DNA of 64,000 bases from the NCBI GenBank assembly GCA_035578155.1, contig JAPWDM010000001.1:88747076-88811075 (forward strand), written 5' to 3'. Under the pieces are notes generated by a model. The model made no database searches. It saw nothing but the letters and a program-made list of their open reading frames with translations, and was not told the origin of the DNA. Each line of letters begins with the position of its first letter. Position 1 is the first letter of the stretch. The DNA comes from Brachynemurus nebulosus. Taxonomy: Eukaryota; Arthropoda; Insecta; Neuroptera; Myrmeleontidae. Made by a program: the position numbers and the translations under genes. Positions 1-11,345 of this stretch are shown piece after piece.

Positions 1-111
1 TAGTAACTGCATTGTCGTTTATGTGACACTGCAGGTACTTCAAATGTATAACTTGCCTAGATCAAAACAAAACCATTGTAGAAATATAATAGAACATTGT
101 CAAAAAATGTG

Positions 112-161
112 GTGTAGTAGGCATTTTTAACATGTAGAATATTAAAGAATGCCTACTACAC
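112..161. other. Short hairpin
   Basis: GTGTAGTAGGCATTTTT (112-128) is mirrored by AAAGAATGCCTACTACAC (144-161) with a loop of about 15 bases. It may be a tiny MITE, or less likely a structured RNA. The rest of 1-725 shows no gene; repeated CAAACATT.GC.AAC motifs occur at 560-675. Confidence 0.5.
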
Positions 162-725
162 ACTACTAAATTCGATTTAGCCATTACTTACAGCCTTACC
201 ATACCGGTAATATAGTTATTAAAATAATTCACTTCCGGGGCAGATTTACTATGCTTATCTTGCTATTTCCTTTTTGGGCTAATTTGGGAAATTGAAAATT
301 CTAAATCTTCCAATGACATACGGCAAAAATTTTGAAATAAACCGCTCCTAAGGTTTGTTTTTAGGTTTGTTAATAACTGTATAGAACTTCTTGTTTTAAA
401 AAAAAAAAAAATTAGATATCCAAAATTTATGTTTTGTCTTTGCTTTTTTGATTAAAGATTATTACAAACGACATAGTGCTAACAGCCTTTTCTTTACTTG
501 GAGTCATTTTTTATATGTGATATACATAATTATGTATTTATATAGAAATACATGGAACAGCTACAAACATTCGCAAACGAATTATCGTTGGTAACTGTTT
601 ATTCAGTGGAGACAGTGTGCTCGCAAACAGTTAAAAACAGTTGCAAACATTTGCGAACAACTACAAACATTTGGAGCAAATGTTTTTTCGGTGGATCCGC
701 AGCTTAATCTATAAATGTATTAAAT

Positions 726-1407
726 CAGGAGTTCCCAAAGTGTGAGTCACTAAAAATTTTAACATTTAGTAAATAATGAAGATTACAATTTACTACTGTA
801 TTCTAAACTGCAAATGTAGTAATTTTTTAAAAACACCCTCTAAACTATACGGTATGGTATAATTATCTTTTGTTCATTAATAGAAAAGACAATAACGTCA
901 GTGGCAGATTTACCCAAGTGCCGCTCTAGGCTCCGTGAAAAATGCCGCCCCTGCTTTATCCCAAAAAGCTAAAATTAATAACTTTTTGACACTTTTTAGT
1001 AAAAAAAGTAAGTGACGAGCAAAAAAAACTTCAAATTCTAAAATTTGCGGCCCTTTTAGCCCAAATTACCCGCCCCCAAAATCTGCCGCCCTAGGCTCCA
1101 GCCTACTCAGCCTGCTAGTAAATCCACCACTGACTAATGTAATAAGGGTTTTTAGAAATTCTAGATTTTGCATAATTGAAAAATTTCCTGGAACACTCAG
1201 ATAATAGCTGCAAAAGGACAATAAAATAAATTTGATATTACGTTTAAATAAATTAATAATATTATAATTAATAAATAAAACACTTTACTTTGCAAAATAT
1301 TATATAATTAATTTTTTATCTTTTATTGTCAGGTGAGTCCTGAACAATTAACGGTTTTTAGTAGTGGATCGCGACGGTCCTGATTCATAAAAGTTTGGGA
1401 ACCGATA
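726..1407. mobile_element. hAT-like element with a nested MITE
   Basis: The left end CAGGAGTTCCCAAA and the right end TTTGGGAACCGATA are inverted, and resemble the widespread hAT terminus CAG.GGTTCCCAAA. The flanks TATTAAAT and TATTAACA agree at 6 of 8 positions, fitting an aged 8-bp duplication. A related right end (CAGTTTGGAAACCGCTG) occurs at about 22970-22988. No coding capacity. Confidence 0.6.
899..1132. mobile_element. hAT-like MITE (CAGTGGCGGATTTAC family), nested
   Basis: The ends CAGTGGCAGATTTAC and GTAAATCCACCACTG are inverted. The flanks AATAACGT and ACTAATGT match at 6 of 8 positions. The interior shares the GCCGCCCTAGGCTCCAGCCT and GCCGCCCCTGC motifs with the copy at 29739-30080. 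It lies inside the 726-1407 element and therefore inserted later. Confidence 0.75.
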
Positions 1408-1589
1408 TATTAACATGGTGTTAACAAGCATTTATAATTTTACTCAACATTTATTTATGCAGGTAAAAATTTTTTAGGACTAAAGATATATAATTTGTAT
1501 GGACTGTATTGTTAAGAATAAATTATTATAAACTTTTTTTTTATATATTATTGAAAAATAAACTAAGGGTAAAATATTCTATACAGCTC

Positions 1590-1860
1590 TAATAAGTGAG
1601 AGGATAGCGCATGCGTATGTGTAGTGGTATAGATGTTGGATCATAATACACAAACAAAAGTACATAATAGAAAACATATCAAACATATTATTGTTTGCTT
1701 GTTGTGTCAAAAACGAATGGTGGAGTTCGGAAAGCGAATTCATTGTTTATTGTTATTAAATTTTCGTATTTTTGTTTAAAAATTATAAGTGTTTCGCATT
1801 ACCGTAGCCGCCACACGTAGACTTTAATTATTTTTCAATTCTCATGTATTTTAAGGTAAG
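1590..1860 (+). promoter_or_regulatory. Speculative promoter and non-coding first exon
   Basis: This stretch is less repetitive than its surroundings. It has a GCGCATGCGT motif at about 1608-1617, close to the NRF1/Erect-wing consensus found in many metazoan housekeeping promoters. A consensus-like splice donor, AAGGTAAGT, lies at about 1853-1861. It could be a 5' UTR exon of the Yippee-like gene 42 kb downstream, or of a gene not otherwise visible. No ORF or TATA box supports it, and a chance match is quite possible. RNA evidence would be needed. Confidence 0.15.
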
Positions 1861-2640
1861 TTTTTACAAAAAAGGAATTGTATTTTTTGTGTTCTTTGTT
1901 TAAAGTTACTGCCATTTTAATCATTTAACAAACAGTATTTGCTTTGTTAGACTTTATTAATACAATTTATAATATTCATTGAATAATGACTTATTAGTCT
2001 ATTGCTGTTAATATTCTTTATTATTGAATAAAACGTATATACGTAATTTTGCAAATTTGACATTTGCAATCTCTACCGATTTATGATTACCTTATTTTAT
2101 TGAAACTAATAATTGTATTTTAAAATCTATTAATATTAGAAGTTTCTGAGTCTTCTGAGTGAACAATTGAAAGATAATTGTCAGTTATTGTTTTAATATA
2201 ACGGGTATAACGTCTTATGATTTTATGAATATTATTTATTATTATTTTTTTTTTTGTTATGGCTGTCAGCTGTTAAACTTTCAATTCTGTGGTGTTATAA
2301 TAGACATACGGCAACCATTCTATACGTGCTTGAAAATGAATTAAATGTGGTTTATATTCATGTCTTTTATTGAACATTGTATTTGCTCTGTGGCAAAAGC
2401 AAAATTTATATTTAAATGAGACATAAAAAAATATTTATTCGATTATCTATATATTTGTACAATTATGTATCTCATATCTGTTCTGTACATTGTTTGTGTA
2501 TTTGTGATGTTGATGTTTCATCGGTATCATCTCATTACCTATGTAGTTTATTTTTTATGGATTGTTGACCTCCTCGTTGCAATACAAAGTTCTTTGCAGA
2601 TTCTATTTTTCCCGTGTATGAAAACGATTTGATTTTTTTG

Positions 2641-2749
2641 TTTTTTTTTTTTGTTTTTTTTTTTTTTTTTTTTTTTGAAAGGAAGTTACTTTGGACATTA
2701 TTTAAATTATATTATTAGTTCATTATACAGAAAGTACCCCCCCCCCCCA
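2641..2749 (+). repeat. Poly-T and poly-C runs
   Basis: T-rich homopolymer (about 2634-2676) and a C run (about 2739-2749). These create the spurious ORF at 2651-2845 and may be indel-prone in the assembly. Confidence 0.9.
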
Positions 2750-3007
2750 GTTTTTTCTTTTAAAGTCCTAAATATTTATGTTAACCATGTAGATAGGTAT
2801 AAATGTCTGTTGATATTATTGTTCACATTTATTATATATTATTAATTATTAATACATAGGTATTAGGTATTAATTGTATTTAGTATTGCGATGTTTTATC
2901 ATTTTCATTATTTATCAGCAGCAACAGTCAGCATTTTACGTATTACATAAATGTCTTGTTAAGTATTATATGTACAAAGTAAATAATATTAATACAGACG
3001 TTAATTA

Positions 3008-3008
3008 C

Positions 3009-3100
<92 letters not shown>

Positions 3101-3120
3101 TTATTTATTTATTTATTATG
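3008..3120. repeat. (TA)n microsatellite with (ATTT)n tail
   Basis: About 88 bp of TA followed by about five ATTT units. It makes the IYIYIY ORF at 2874-3146, which is not a gene. Confidence 0.95.
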
Positions 3121-3237
3121 TTATTATGTATGTATGTATATGGTAAATATATGGCTATTTCTCTACTAATTGGAAAATCGCCATCCCAGGTAGATTTTAT
3201 ATAATAGATCTTATTGTTGAGTTTTATGTATACCTCT

Positions 3238-3448
3238 TTTCAGATAAAATTGATCATGAGTTTTTGTTAAAAAATTAAATAATTCTTATATTCGAAACAA
3301 ATCGATCTTCTATTCTTTTCTAAAAATAAACTGCAAATTTAAAATTTACATAAATGCAATAATAAAATAGATAAAGCCAAGAAAACGGAAATTATTTAAA
3401 TTCAAAGTTACGAAACATGGTTAAATTTAACTGAAATAGACCATATTA
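3238..3448 (+). repeat. 205-bp dispersed unit, copy 1
   Basis: It begins near TTTCAGATAAAATTGATCAT and ends ATGGTTAAATTTAACTGAAA. It contains AAGCCAAGAAAACGGAAATT. Two further copies lie at about 23125-23330 and 63301-63512 with few differences. Each is bounded by different sequence, so it moves or is copied as a unit. No TIRs are evident at its edges. Confidence 0.85.
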
Positions 3449-3500
3449 AAAACAACAATATGTCAGCTATTCTTGGCACGCCATAATCCATTTAGTAATA

Positions 3501-3858
3501 AAATAAAAATATTAAAAATAATGTGTTTAAGGTCCGTTTTTTAAGATTTTTCTATCTATAACAGACGCCACCCACATCATTATTTGTATTCCTTTATTTA
3601 TACCTTACATATTATTTTACGTCACATGATACATTCTATGATGTGGGTGGAGGACAAGGAAAGTGGGGCTGGGGGCTAGGATTTGGAAGCTGTACGTCTG
3701 CAGCCGTTTTCTTAAGGAACTATGCCTATATTCATCTGGAGTTGTGAAGGGAAACTGCAGAAAATCTTCCCGAGCATAGCCGGCCGCGGGATTTGAACCC
3801 TCGACCTACCAGTCGGCAAGCGCTAGGCGCACAAGCACGCTCAGCCACTCCGCTGGTC
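3501..3858 (-). mobile_element. tRNA-derived SINE with 13-bp target-site duplication
   Basis: On the minus strand the element starts with a tRNA-like head, GGACCAGCGGAGTGGCTGAG. It has an A-box-like TGGCTGAGCGTG and a perfect B box, GGTTCAAATCC (complement of 3789-3799), as in RNA polymerase III internal promoters. A unique body and an AT-rich tail follow. Perfect direct repeats CCATTTAGTAATA flank it (3488-3500 and 3859-3871), the signature of target-primed insertion by a LINE partner. The perfect duplication implies a recent insertion. It is not a functional tRNA: no cloverleaf acceptor stem closes it, and it continues about 270 bp past the head. Confidence 0.88.
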
Positions 3859-4070
3859 CCATTTAGTAATATAATATTGTAATATTCAATTTACAGTCAA
3901 TTCACAGTCCCCAGTCGTGTCCCATTTCCAGAATCAGAGGTATTATTACAAATATTTATTTTCAGTATCCTTGCTGCGTGAGTAAAAACAAATATGAATA
4001 ATACTAGAATACAGTAAGCATCTTTGTAAAAGTCAATCATATTTTTAAAATAAAAATTTCATTAAAAAAA

Positions 4071-5561
4071 AAAACGCCGTGAGCAGCGGGGCCCCATCAC
4101 GGAAGTCGAATTTTTCGCTACATCTTCGGTATTGAATGTCTACAAGCGAAATGTGATTGAAAGTCTACAAGCGATTTGTCATTTTGATGGTTTCAAAATT
4201 GATGATGAGTGTCCGGCTGATCGGGGCTTTAAAAAAAGGTTTTAAGTTTTTAAGGGCTGAATCTCAGTAAATTTCAATTTTGTGCCGATAGCAGTTAGCA
4301 GGAAAAAAGCCAACACAGTTCGTACGAGGGCATTCCTACCCATGCTTATACGCCAATTGCCTTTGTGTTTTATTTTTAAATATTAAAAAGGACCTTAAAT
4401 AGTAAACTGGAAGGCCTTTATGAAGACATTTTTCCTTTCCAAAAAAATCCAAAATTTCTATTTTATAAATAAGAATCCAAAATTAATACTTTATAAATAA
4501 ACATTAACTTTAATAACATTTTAAATTACTTAATATGTATGTATTGCATTTGTTATAAAAAGTACGTTTATTTTTTTAAAATTTTTAAATTTACTATTTG
4601 CCTACTTGTCTTATAAATATAAAGCATTTTAAACACATTTAACAATACAATTGAATTCCGATGTAAGAATGGGAGAAGTGGGGGGAAAAGTAATGTGGGA
4701 TCCCTAAAAGGCACGAACTGGATACTAACTCAATACATGTACAAAATTTCAGCCCTCTACGTTTACTCAGAGAGTCTCTAGGCGTGTTAGAAAAAAGGCA
4801 AAAATTCAAAGAAATATTGGCATAAAAATCGTGGGGGTAAGGGTTAAAAGTTGAAACCTCCGAAAAGCAGTGGCTGGCTATTAACTTAACCTGTACACAA
4901 AATTTCAGCCCTCTAGGTTTATTTGGGGAGATTTTGACCCGAACGAAACTGTTAAAAAACAAGAAAAATCATGTTCTTTTTGGTATAAAAGTGGTGGGGG
5001 TAAGGGTTAAAAGTTGAGACCCTCAAAAGGCACCCCCTTGGTACTAACTCAATCCGAATACAAAATTTCAGCCCTCTAGGTTTATTTGGGTGACCTATAT
5101 GCGAGTGGTACAAACTTCGAAAACGTCGAAAAAGCATGAAATTGTAGCTTAAAAATGAGGGGGTGGGGGTAAAATATTAAAACCTCCAAAAAGCACAACC
5201 TAGGTACGAACTTTATCAACATACCAAATTTCAACCCTCTACGTTAATTCTGGAGCGCTGTGGGCGTGTTAGATCCAGCCAGAATACTTTCTTCCCTCTC
5301 TACTCCCTCCAAATCATCCTAGGAAGCTGAGTTTTGGATATGTTGTAGATAATTGACCGAAACATTATTTCCAATCAGTTTGGAAAAGTTTTATTGGTTT
5401 GTTACGCCCCACCACCCCCTTAAAGGTTGGTTCGGATCCAAAATTTTCCCAAAATTTGACCCCACTTTGATAGTATTGTTGTGCATCGGAATGAGCTCCA
5501 TTTACCAAATTTGAGCTCTTAACTTCCATTGGGGGGCCCTACACATATTAAAAGGTAGCGG

Positions 5562-5562
<1 letters not shown>
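4071..5562 (+). mobile_element. Repeat block L, upstream copy
   Basis: This is a direct, diverged copy of 61788-63291 over its whole length. Both begin with CGCC.TGAGCAGCGG and share the segments GAGTGTCCGG.TGATCGGGGC and GGACCTTAAATAGTAAACTGG. The second half has four degenerate units of about 155 bp (near 4690, 4850, 5010 and 5180), each with AAATTTCAgCCCTCTA. ORFs on the minus strand here (4639-4962, 4952-5137) arise from those units and are not genes. The block runs into a (TA)n tract and then the palindrome at 5643-6176, as in the other copy. Confidence 0.75.

Positions 5563-5642
<80 letters not shown>
5563..5642. repeat. (TA)n between repeat block L and the palindrome
   Basis: About 80 bp of TA marking the right limit of the block L copy. 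Confidence 0.95.
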
Positions 5643-6176
<534 letters not shown>

Positions 6177-9100
6177 TCGTACTGTGCATTGGCGCGATCG
6201 TTTATATCATGAAACGGAACGCAATCGGAGTGAAGTTCGTTCGGTTGCAGAGTTAAGTGCGCTGACGTCATTTTGTTCACTGTCCAGGGTTGCCAGATTG
6301 GGTGATTTATCACAAATTGGGTGATTTTCGTCATGCGGACGCGCCTAAATTTTAACTTGGGTGACAAATCACAAATTAGTCTCTCTTTTTACTCTTGACC
6401 GTTGGCAACAATTTTTAACAATAACAATACGACCGTTTTTAATTATTTTCTTTCATTTTATTGAAATTGGCATTGAAAAAATAAATTTTTAATTACGCGG
6501 TAAGTTTTAGTGTATTTTCATTGAATGGGAAATTACACTATCTACCAATAGACTTTCAAACTTATGATTGTACGACTATTCAAGATATTTTGCGATTTTC
6601 GATCACAGATGGCGCGACTTGAATAAAAATTTTCTGGCAACCCTGTCACTGTCACCGCTACGTTTGTAAGTAAACCACAAGTTTAGGCCACTAGTTGTAA
6701 CAGTCCCCTGCTATACAATTTTCCTATCGTTTTAAGTGATTAAGCTACAACAAATTTATAAAATAATTACTTAGCGAATATATTATCACGCCTACCCCTG
6801 AAAATTGAATAGATTTGAAATGATTTTATGCTAGGAAACTTTCTATGTAAAATATCAGTCCTCTGACCAACAGTCGAAGGTAATGTTCTTCTTGTTCCAA
6901 TGTTAATTTTATAATATATAATTTTATAACTTTAGAGTAAATTCAGCTACTTAAAAAGGCAATTTAGCCAAAAATTTGATTTTATTGACAAGCGTCCTAT
7001 AGCATTAAGAAAATTCATTATAATGTTTAATTTACTTAGAAATTTTTGATTTAATCGTACGTAATATACATTCTAAAAGTTATAATAAATAAAAACAATG
7101 ATTTTGATTGCTTCTGTTCAACGAAAATATGTTTTTTCTTCGCCTGAAACAGTCCCCTGTTGCGATTTTTCATAAAATCGTCCATAATTCACAAAGAGGA
7201 TAATTAATAAGCTTTCTTAAGACACACATTTCTTTTATTAATGCCTTTCATTGTATTTGCATATTTTCTTAATATTTAAGAAAAATATGCTTGGGACAGT
7301 TTTGCATGAAAATTGTCCAATTTGTAGAGAAATGGCCATATGTATTAATTTCTCGTTTTGATTGATATCAAGAAGGTTAAAAATTATACAATTCTTTTTT
7401 TAACATTTTATCTAATCTGTTGTTAAATAAAATATGTTAACTATACTGAAAACGAACAGAGCTATCAATTTTTATTTGGTATACATTTGAAAATCGAATT
7501 AGGAAAGTATCCGTGCATTAATTTTTTGTAATGTAAATGCGTATCGTGCATTCGTCATTAAAATAATATTTAGTCCTTTGTTTATGAAAAGCACTAATGT
7601 ACCTGTATCTAGATATTTATGTATTTACCTAATCAATATAATTATGTATTATATACGGCCAGTTGCAAAATTTTGTACACCTTCAATCGCGATATAAAAG
7701 TCTTGATAGTAAGTTCTCTTGCTTGTTTTTTATGTGTATGATTGTTATACATACCTATAGTACTAGATTTGACACGTGGCTTCGTCCGCATTAAATTCGA
7801 TCCCTTCCCCCTGTTTTGTATCCCCCTTCTTCCCCCGGGAACTTTCAATCGGGATAAAAATATTCCGACTAAAACTATTTAAAAATTTTATCAAATTCGG
7901 TTCAGTCATCCCACAGGAATTTTTAATCGGGATAAGATTATCCTATGTGTTAACTCAGGATAAATAGTACCTGTGTACCAGATTTCATCGAATTAAGTTT
8001 AATTTTGTGGGGCGTGTTTGAATAATTGCTTTTGTATCCCTCAGGAACTTACAACGGGGAGAACTTCAAAGTAGCTATATTGATATTTTACTAGCGTATC
8101 TAATTTCCATACATTAAGACCTTTTCGTAGATGGCTACATTTTCGTAAATAATTTTAAAAGTAATTTCCAATTCATTTTGATGTCTCAGGGCTCTGGAGA
8201 AAATTTTTTAATTTGTTTAGCCGTTGATTTTGGGCGTTTTTTTGGTTCCAAGGATATGTATATTTGATATCTACAAAACTGTTTTAGGACATAGAAATTA
8301 GATATATTAATATGGCTATTTTAGAGTCGTTTCGTGAGCGAACAGAGCAAAGCACTGTATGAAATTAATTTTGTACAAAAATTCAGATCGTTTGCCGAGC
8401 AGAGTGAAGTATTATAAAAAACTTATTTTGTACGAATGTCAGAATATATGTGTTAAACGTAATTCTACTCACAATTAATACTACGCGGTTGAAATCGTAA
8501 GGCATAGCTAGCAATACACATATGAGGGGTGAGGCCAAAAATAAAATTAATATTAAGTAAACTAAATCAACGAACTTTCAACAGGTCTTAAAAAACACAA
8601 AAATTGGTTAGCTGTATAAAAGTATACTTTTGCAACAGTAATTTATTTTGTTACTATCTTTTAATAATAACCTCGTACAATTTTAGGATGTCCATATTTC
8701 GGAAAGTAGGGGAAGCTTTTAGGGGTTAGGGAAAGTCAGGGATTTCATAATTTGTATTAATTTTTTTTTAGTATTAATTTTTAAATTCCATTGTGACAGT
8801 ATATTTTCTCACAAGTAAAGGTCTCGAGGCTGGACCTATCGATTTTGATGAAACTTAAATATGTTGTAGAACACTAAAAAATAAGCGACACGTATTTTTT
8901 TTATCTGCGGAAAAACGGTTTGAAGGGGTAAAATCGCCCTTCAAAAATTGAGGTAAAAATTTAATTTTTCAAATTTCTCTAAAACAGCAAGAGATAGAGC
9001 AAAAGTTAAATTGGCGATATTGCTATCGCCTTAAAGAGCTATCTATTAATATACAATTTGCTCAAATTACATCAACAAGGGTGGTTGGGGGTTAATTTTG

Positions 9101-9430
9101 CAAAAAAGGTGTGAAAATTATACAATATAAAAATTTTGTTTGCAGATTTGAAATCTACGTCAAAAAATTTAATTGACCTGTTTTGCTCTATCTCTTAGAC
9201 TCTAAATAAGTATCCTGCGATTTCCTACTATTAAATGTAGGGGTAGTTAATTAGGAGCTGACTGTGTCGAATAATCGTACTATTTGGATAGTTGAAAAAG
9301 TTCTTCATGGAAAATAGTTTAAGACAATTAGAATAACGTAGATATGGAATTCGCAATTCAAAATTCAGTTTGAGCAATATTGGAGAGAGGGTGAGTCACC
9401 CTCTTAAATTACATACTAGTTTTAATACAC
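6177..9430. other. No gene seen; scattered repeat-like sequence
   Basis: ORFs 6152-6367, 7642-7848 and 7776-7967 match nothing I recognise. AACAGTCCCCTG recurs near 6700 and 7149 and inverted near 5668, hinting at an old element. 7810-8060 has several GGGATAAAAATATTCC-type phrases typical of degenerate repeats. 8820-9230 resembles non-coding TE sequence. Confidence 0.5.
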
Positions 9431-9860
9431 TCATTTTTGCTATTAACACACTGACAGTGGGTAATAATTAATGATCGTAAGTTTACGGTACTGACAGGAC
9501 AAAGTGGTCAGCGTAAGTGTAGAAAATTGTAACTAGTTGGGAGCCTAGCGGGAGCCCGACACGGCTTCAGACATCTAGTCAGTCGCTGACCGTCACCGAA
9601 CGCACAGTGCATTGTAAATACATTGTTACACATTGTTTGTTGAACTGCACTCTTTTCTCTCTCTGGTAATACGTGTGTTGTAGTGGTGTGTGTAAATACG
9701 CACACTACTACAAAACACGAAACCAATACCACTGCAAACTGTGTACCTACACGACATAGTGGGAGAGATTTTACGTCACCCACTTGCGACAAGTGGAACC
9801 GAGTGATTTGGTTACTAGTTTGGCTCCTTGGACAGGACCGTACTTATATTTTAAAAATTT
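9430..9860. other. Possible decayed inverted-repeat element
   Basis: TACGGTACTGACAGGAC near 9484 with AACTAGTTGGGAGCC near 9530 is loosely mirrored by GGTTACTAGTTTGGCTCC (about 9808) and GGACAGGACCGTACTT (about 9829). GC content rises in between. The minus-strand ORF 9508-9792 follows no family I know and is probably incidental. Confidence 0.35.
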
Positions 9861-10363
9861 AATCAATACCTATAAATAAAATAGAAGGATCTGTCTGTGA
9901 TTTTCGAATTTTTAGGTATTAGTATGTTTTACAGTTAGCAAATTCGACATATCGCACATTGAGAATAAAACTGTTACAACTGCAAAATCACTAATTTTAA
10001 GATATTAAAGAAATAAGATTTTGAAGAAATTTAAAACCTAATAACTTTTTTCCAAATCATTTTAGAACTTTGAAACTTTGTTAGGTTCATTCTAACAGTT
10101 AGTTTTAAATGTGATAAAAATTTTGTCGAGAAAATTCATAGTTTAAATTTTCATTGCAGTTGCAACCAAAAATTTTTTAGTTATTTTACAAAAAGTTGCA
10201 TTCTGTTTAGGATTATAATGTTATATCTGCAAATAATACATTTTTTCTTAATTATTTCACAAAATATTACTTTTTGTTGGTGACGCAAAGTTCTATCTGC
10301 AACTAATACTTTCCAGAAATTTTGAAAAATTCGCTTTATATAATTTTATAATTGCAATTGTTT

Positions 10364-10611
10364 AAGGTAACACATTCCATAACTGTATTACAGATAGAGA
10401 TGGGCAACGGGAAAATTCCCAGTGGGAATTTTCCCGGGAATATTCCCATTTGGGTAATTATTGAGTATTTGACCGGGAAAATTCCCAAGGTAACACATTC
10501 CATAACTGTATTACAGATAGAGATGGGCAACGGCAAAATTCCCAATGGGAATTTTCCCGGGAATATTCCCATTTGGGTAATTATTGAGTATTTTCCCGGG
10601 AAAATTCCCGA
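10364..10611 (+). repeat. 133-bp tandem duplication with GGGAATTTTCCC palindromes
   Basis: Two units, starting AAGGTAACACATTCCATAAC at 10364 and 10497. Each contains GATGGGCAACGG and the palindromic GGGAATTTTCCCGGGAATAT. The motif is NF-kB/Rel-like by sequence, but more probably belongs to a TE terminus (compare the GATGGGCAA ends at 36555). ORFs on both strands here are frames through the repeat. Confidence 0.85.
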
Positions 10612-10884
10612 AACCTGAGTAAAAACGATTACTTACAATTAGCTGTACTATTTTACAAATGCGTTTTTAATTAAAGACCGCGACACCGGTCCCTCAATTT
10701 ACGTGAATATTCATTTCATGGGGATTCAATTTATGCGGATAAAAAATCGCGTAAATTAAATCCGTCATTATAAAAAAAATATTGGAAATAAAAGCTACCA
10801 AAAATTGTAGAGAATTTTATAATACAAATGATAACGAAAATGTAGAAATTTACACGTTAAAATTTTAAAAATATCGTTTTTTTC

Positions 10885-11345
10885 GATATCGATAATTTTC
10901 GATAACGAAAAATAGGTTTTTACAGTCCCAATATATTAGGAATACCACAACTTGCTTCGCTTAAGCCTTCAAAAATTTCGTTATTTTTGAGCTACGATGT
11001 ACCGTTTACGAGATATTTACGACCAAAAGTTTACGTTTTCGAAAAGTATTGAAAACTAATTTTTTTGAAAATATTTTATTGGTGACAAAACCAGTTTGAC
11101 TAATGAATCTGAATCAATCAATTATAATCAGTTTATGATGAGTAACTCGGTATCGATAATTTTTGGTAACGAAAAGTAAGTTTTGATAGTCCCAGTATGT
11201 TCGGAATACCCACAACTTGCTTCGCTTAAGCCTTCAAAAATTTCGTTATTTTTGAGCTACGATGCAGTGTTTACGAGATATTTACGATCAAAAGTTTACA
11301 TTTTCGAAAAGTATGAAAACTAATTTTTTCGAAAATATTCTATTG
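10885..11345 (+). repeat. 255-bp direct duplication
   Basis: Segments near 10885-11090 and 11145-11345 share CACAACTTGCTTCGCTTAAG, TCAAAAATTTCGTTATTTTT and GAGATATTTACGA.CAAAAGT in the same order. They are moderately diverged. No TIRs or coding were seen. Confidence 0.85.

Larger units (their letters stand above)
1861..3237. other. No gene seen
   Basis: AT-rich, mostly non-repetitive sequence apart from homopolymers and the TA tract. The ORFs at 2651-2845 and 2874-3146 are low-complexity. Confidence 0.6.

Noticed and set aside
2874..3146. ORFs full of Ile-Tyr repeats (also at 5750-6116, 15252-15461, 16681-16965, 25121-25345, 29212-29482, 51935-52202)
   Set aside because: They are translations of (TA)n microsatellites with no conserved sequence.
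3790..3858. Possible tRNA gene on the minus strand
   Set aside because: A and B boxes are present, but no complete cloverleaf closes. The sequence continues as a SINE body bounded by target-site duplications.
4639..5137. Two minus-strand ORFs with repeated PNKPRGLKFC peptides
   Set aside because: They read through degenerate 155-bp units of repeat block L. The second copy of the block does not keep the frames open.
9508..9792. 94-codon minus-strand ORF in a GC-richer patch
   Set aside because: No recognisable domain, and it sits in what looks like an inverted-repeat element. Not supported as a gene.
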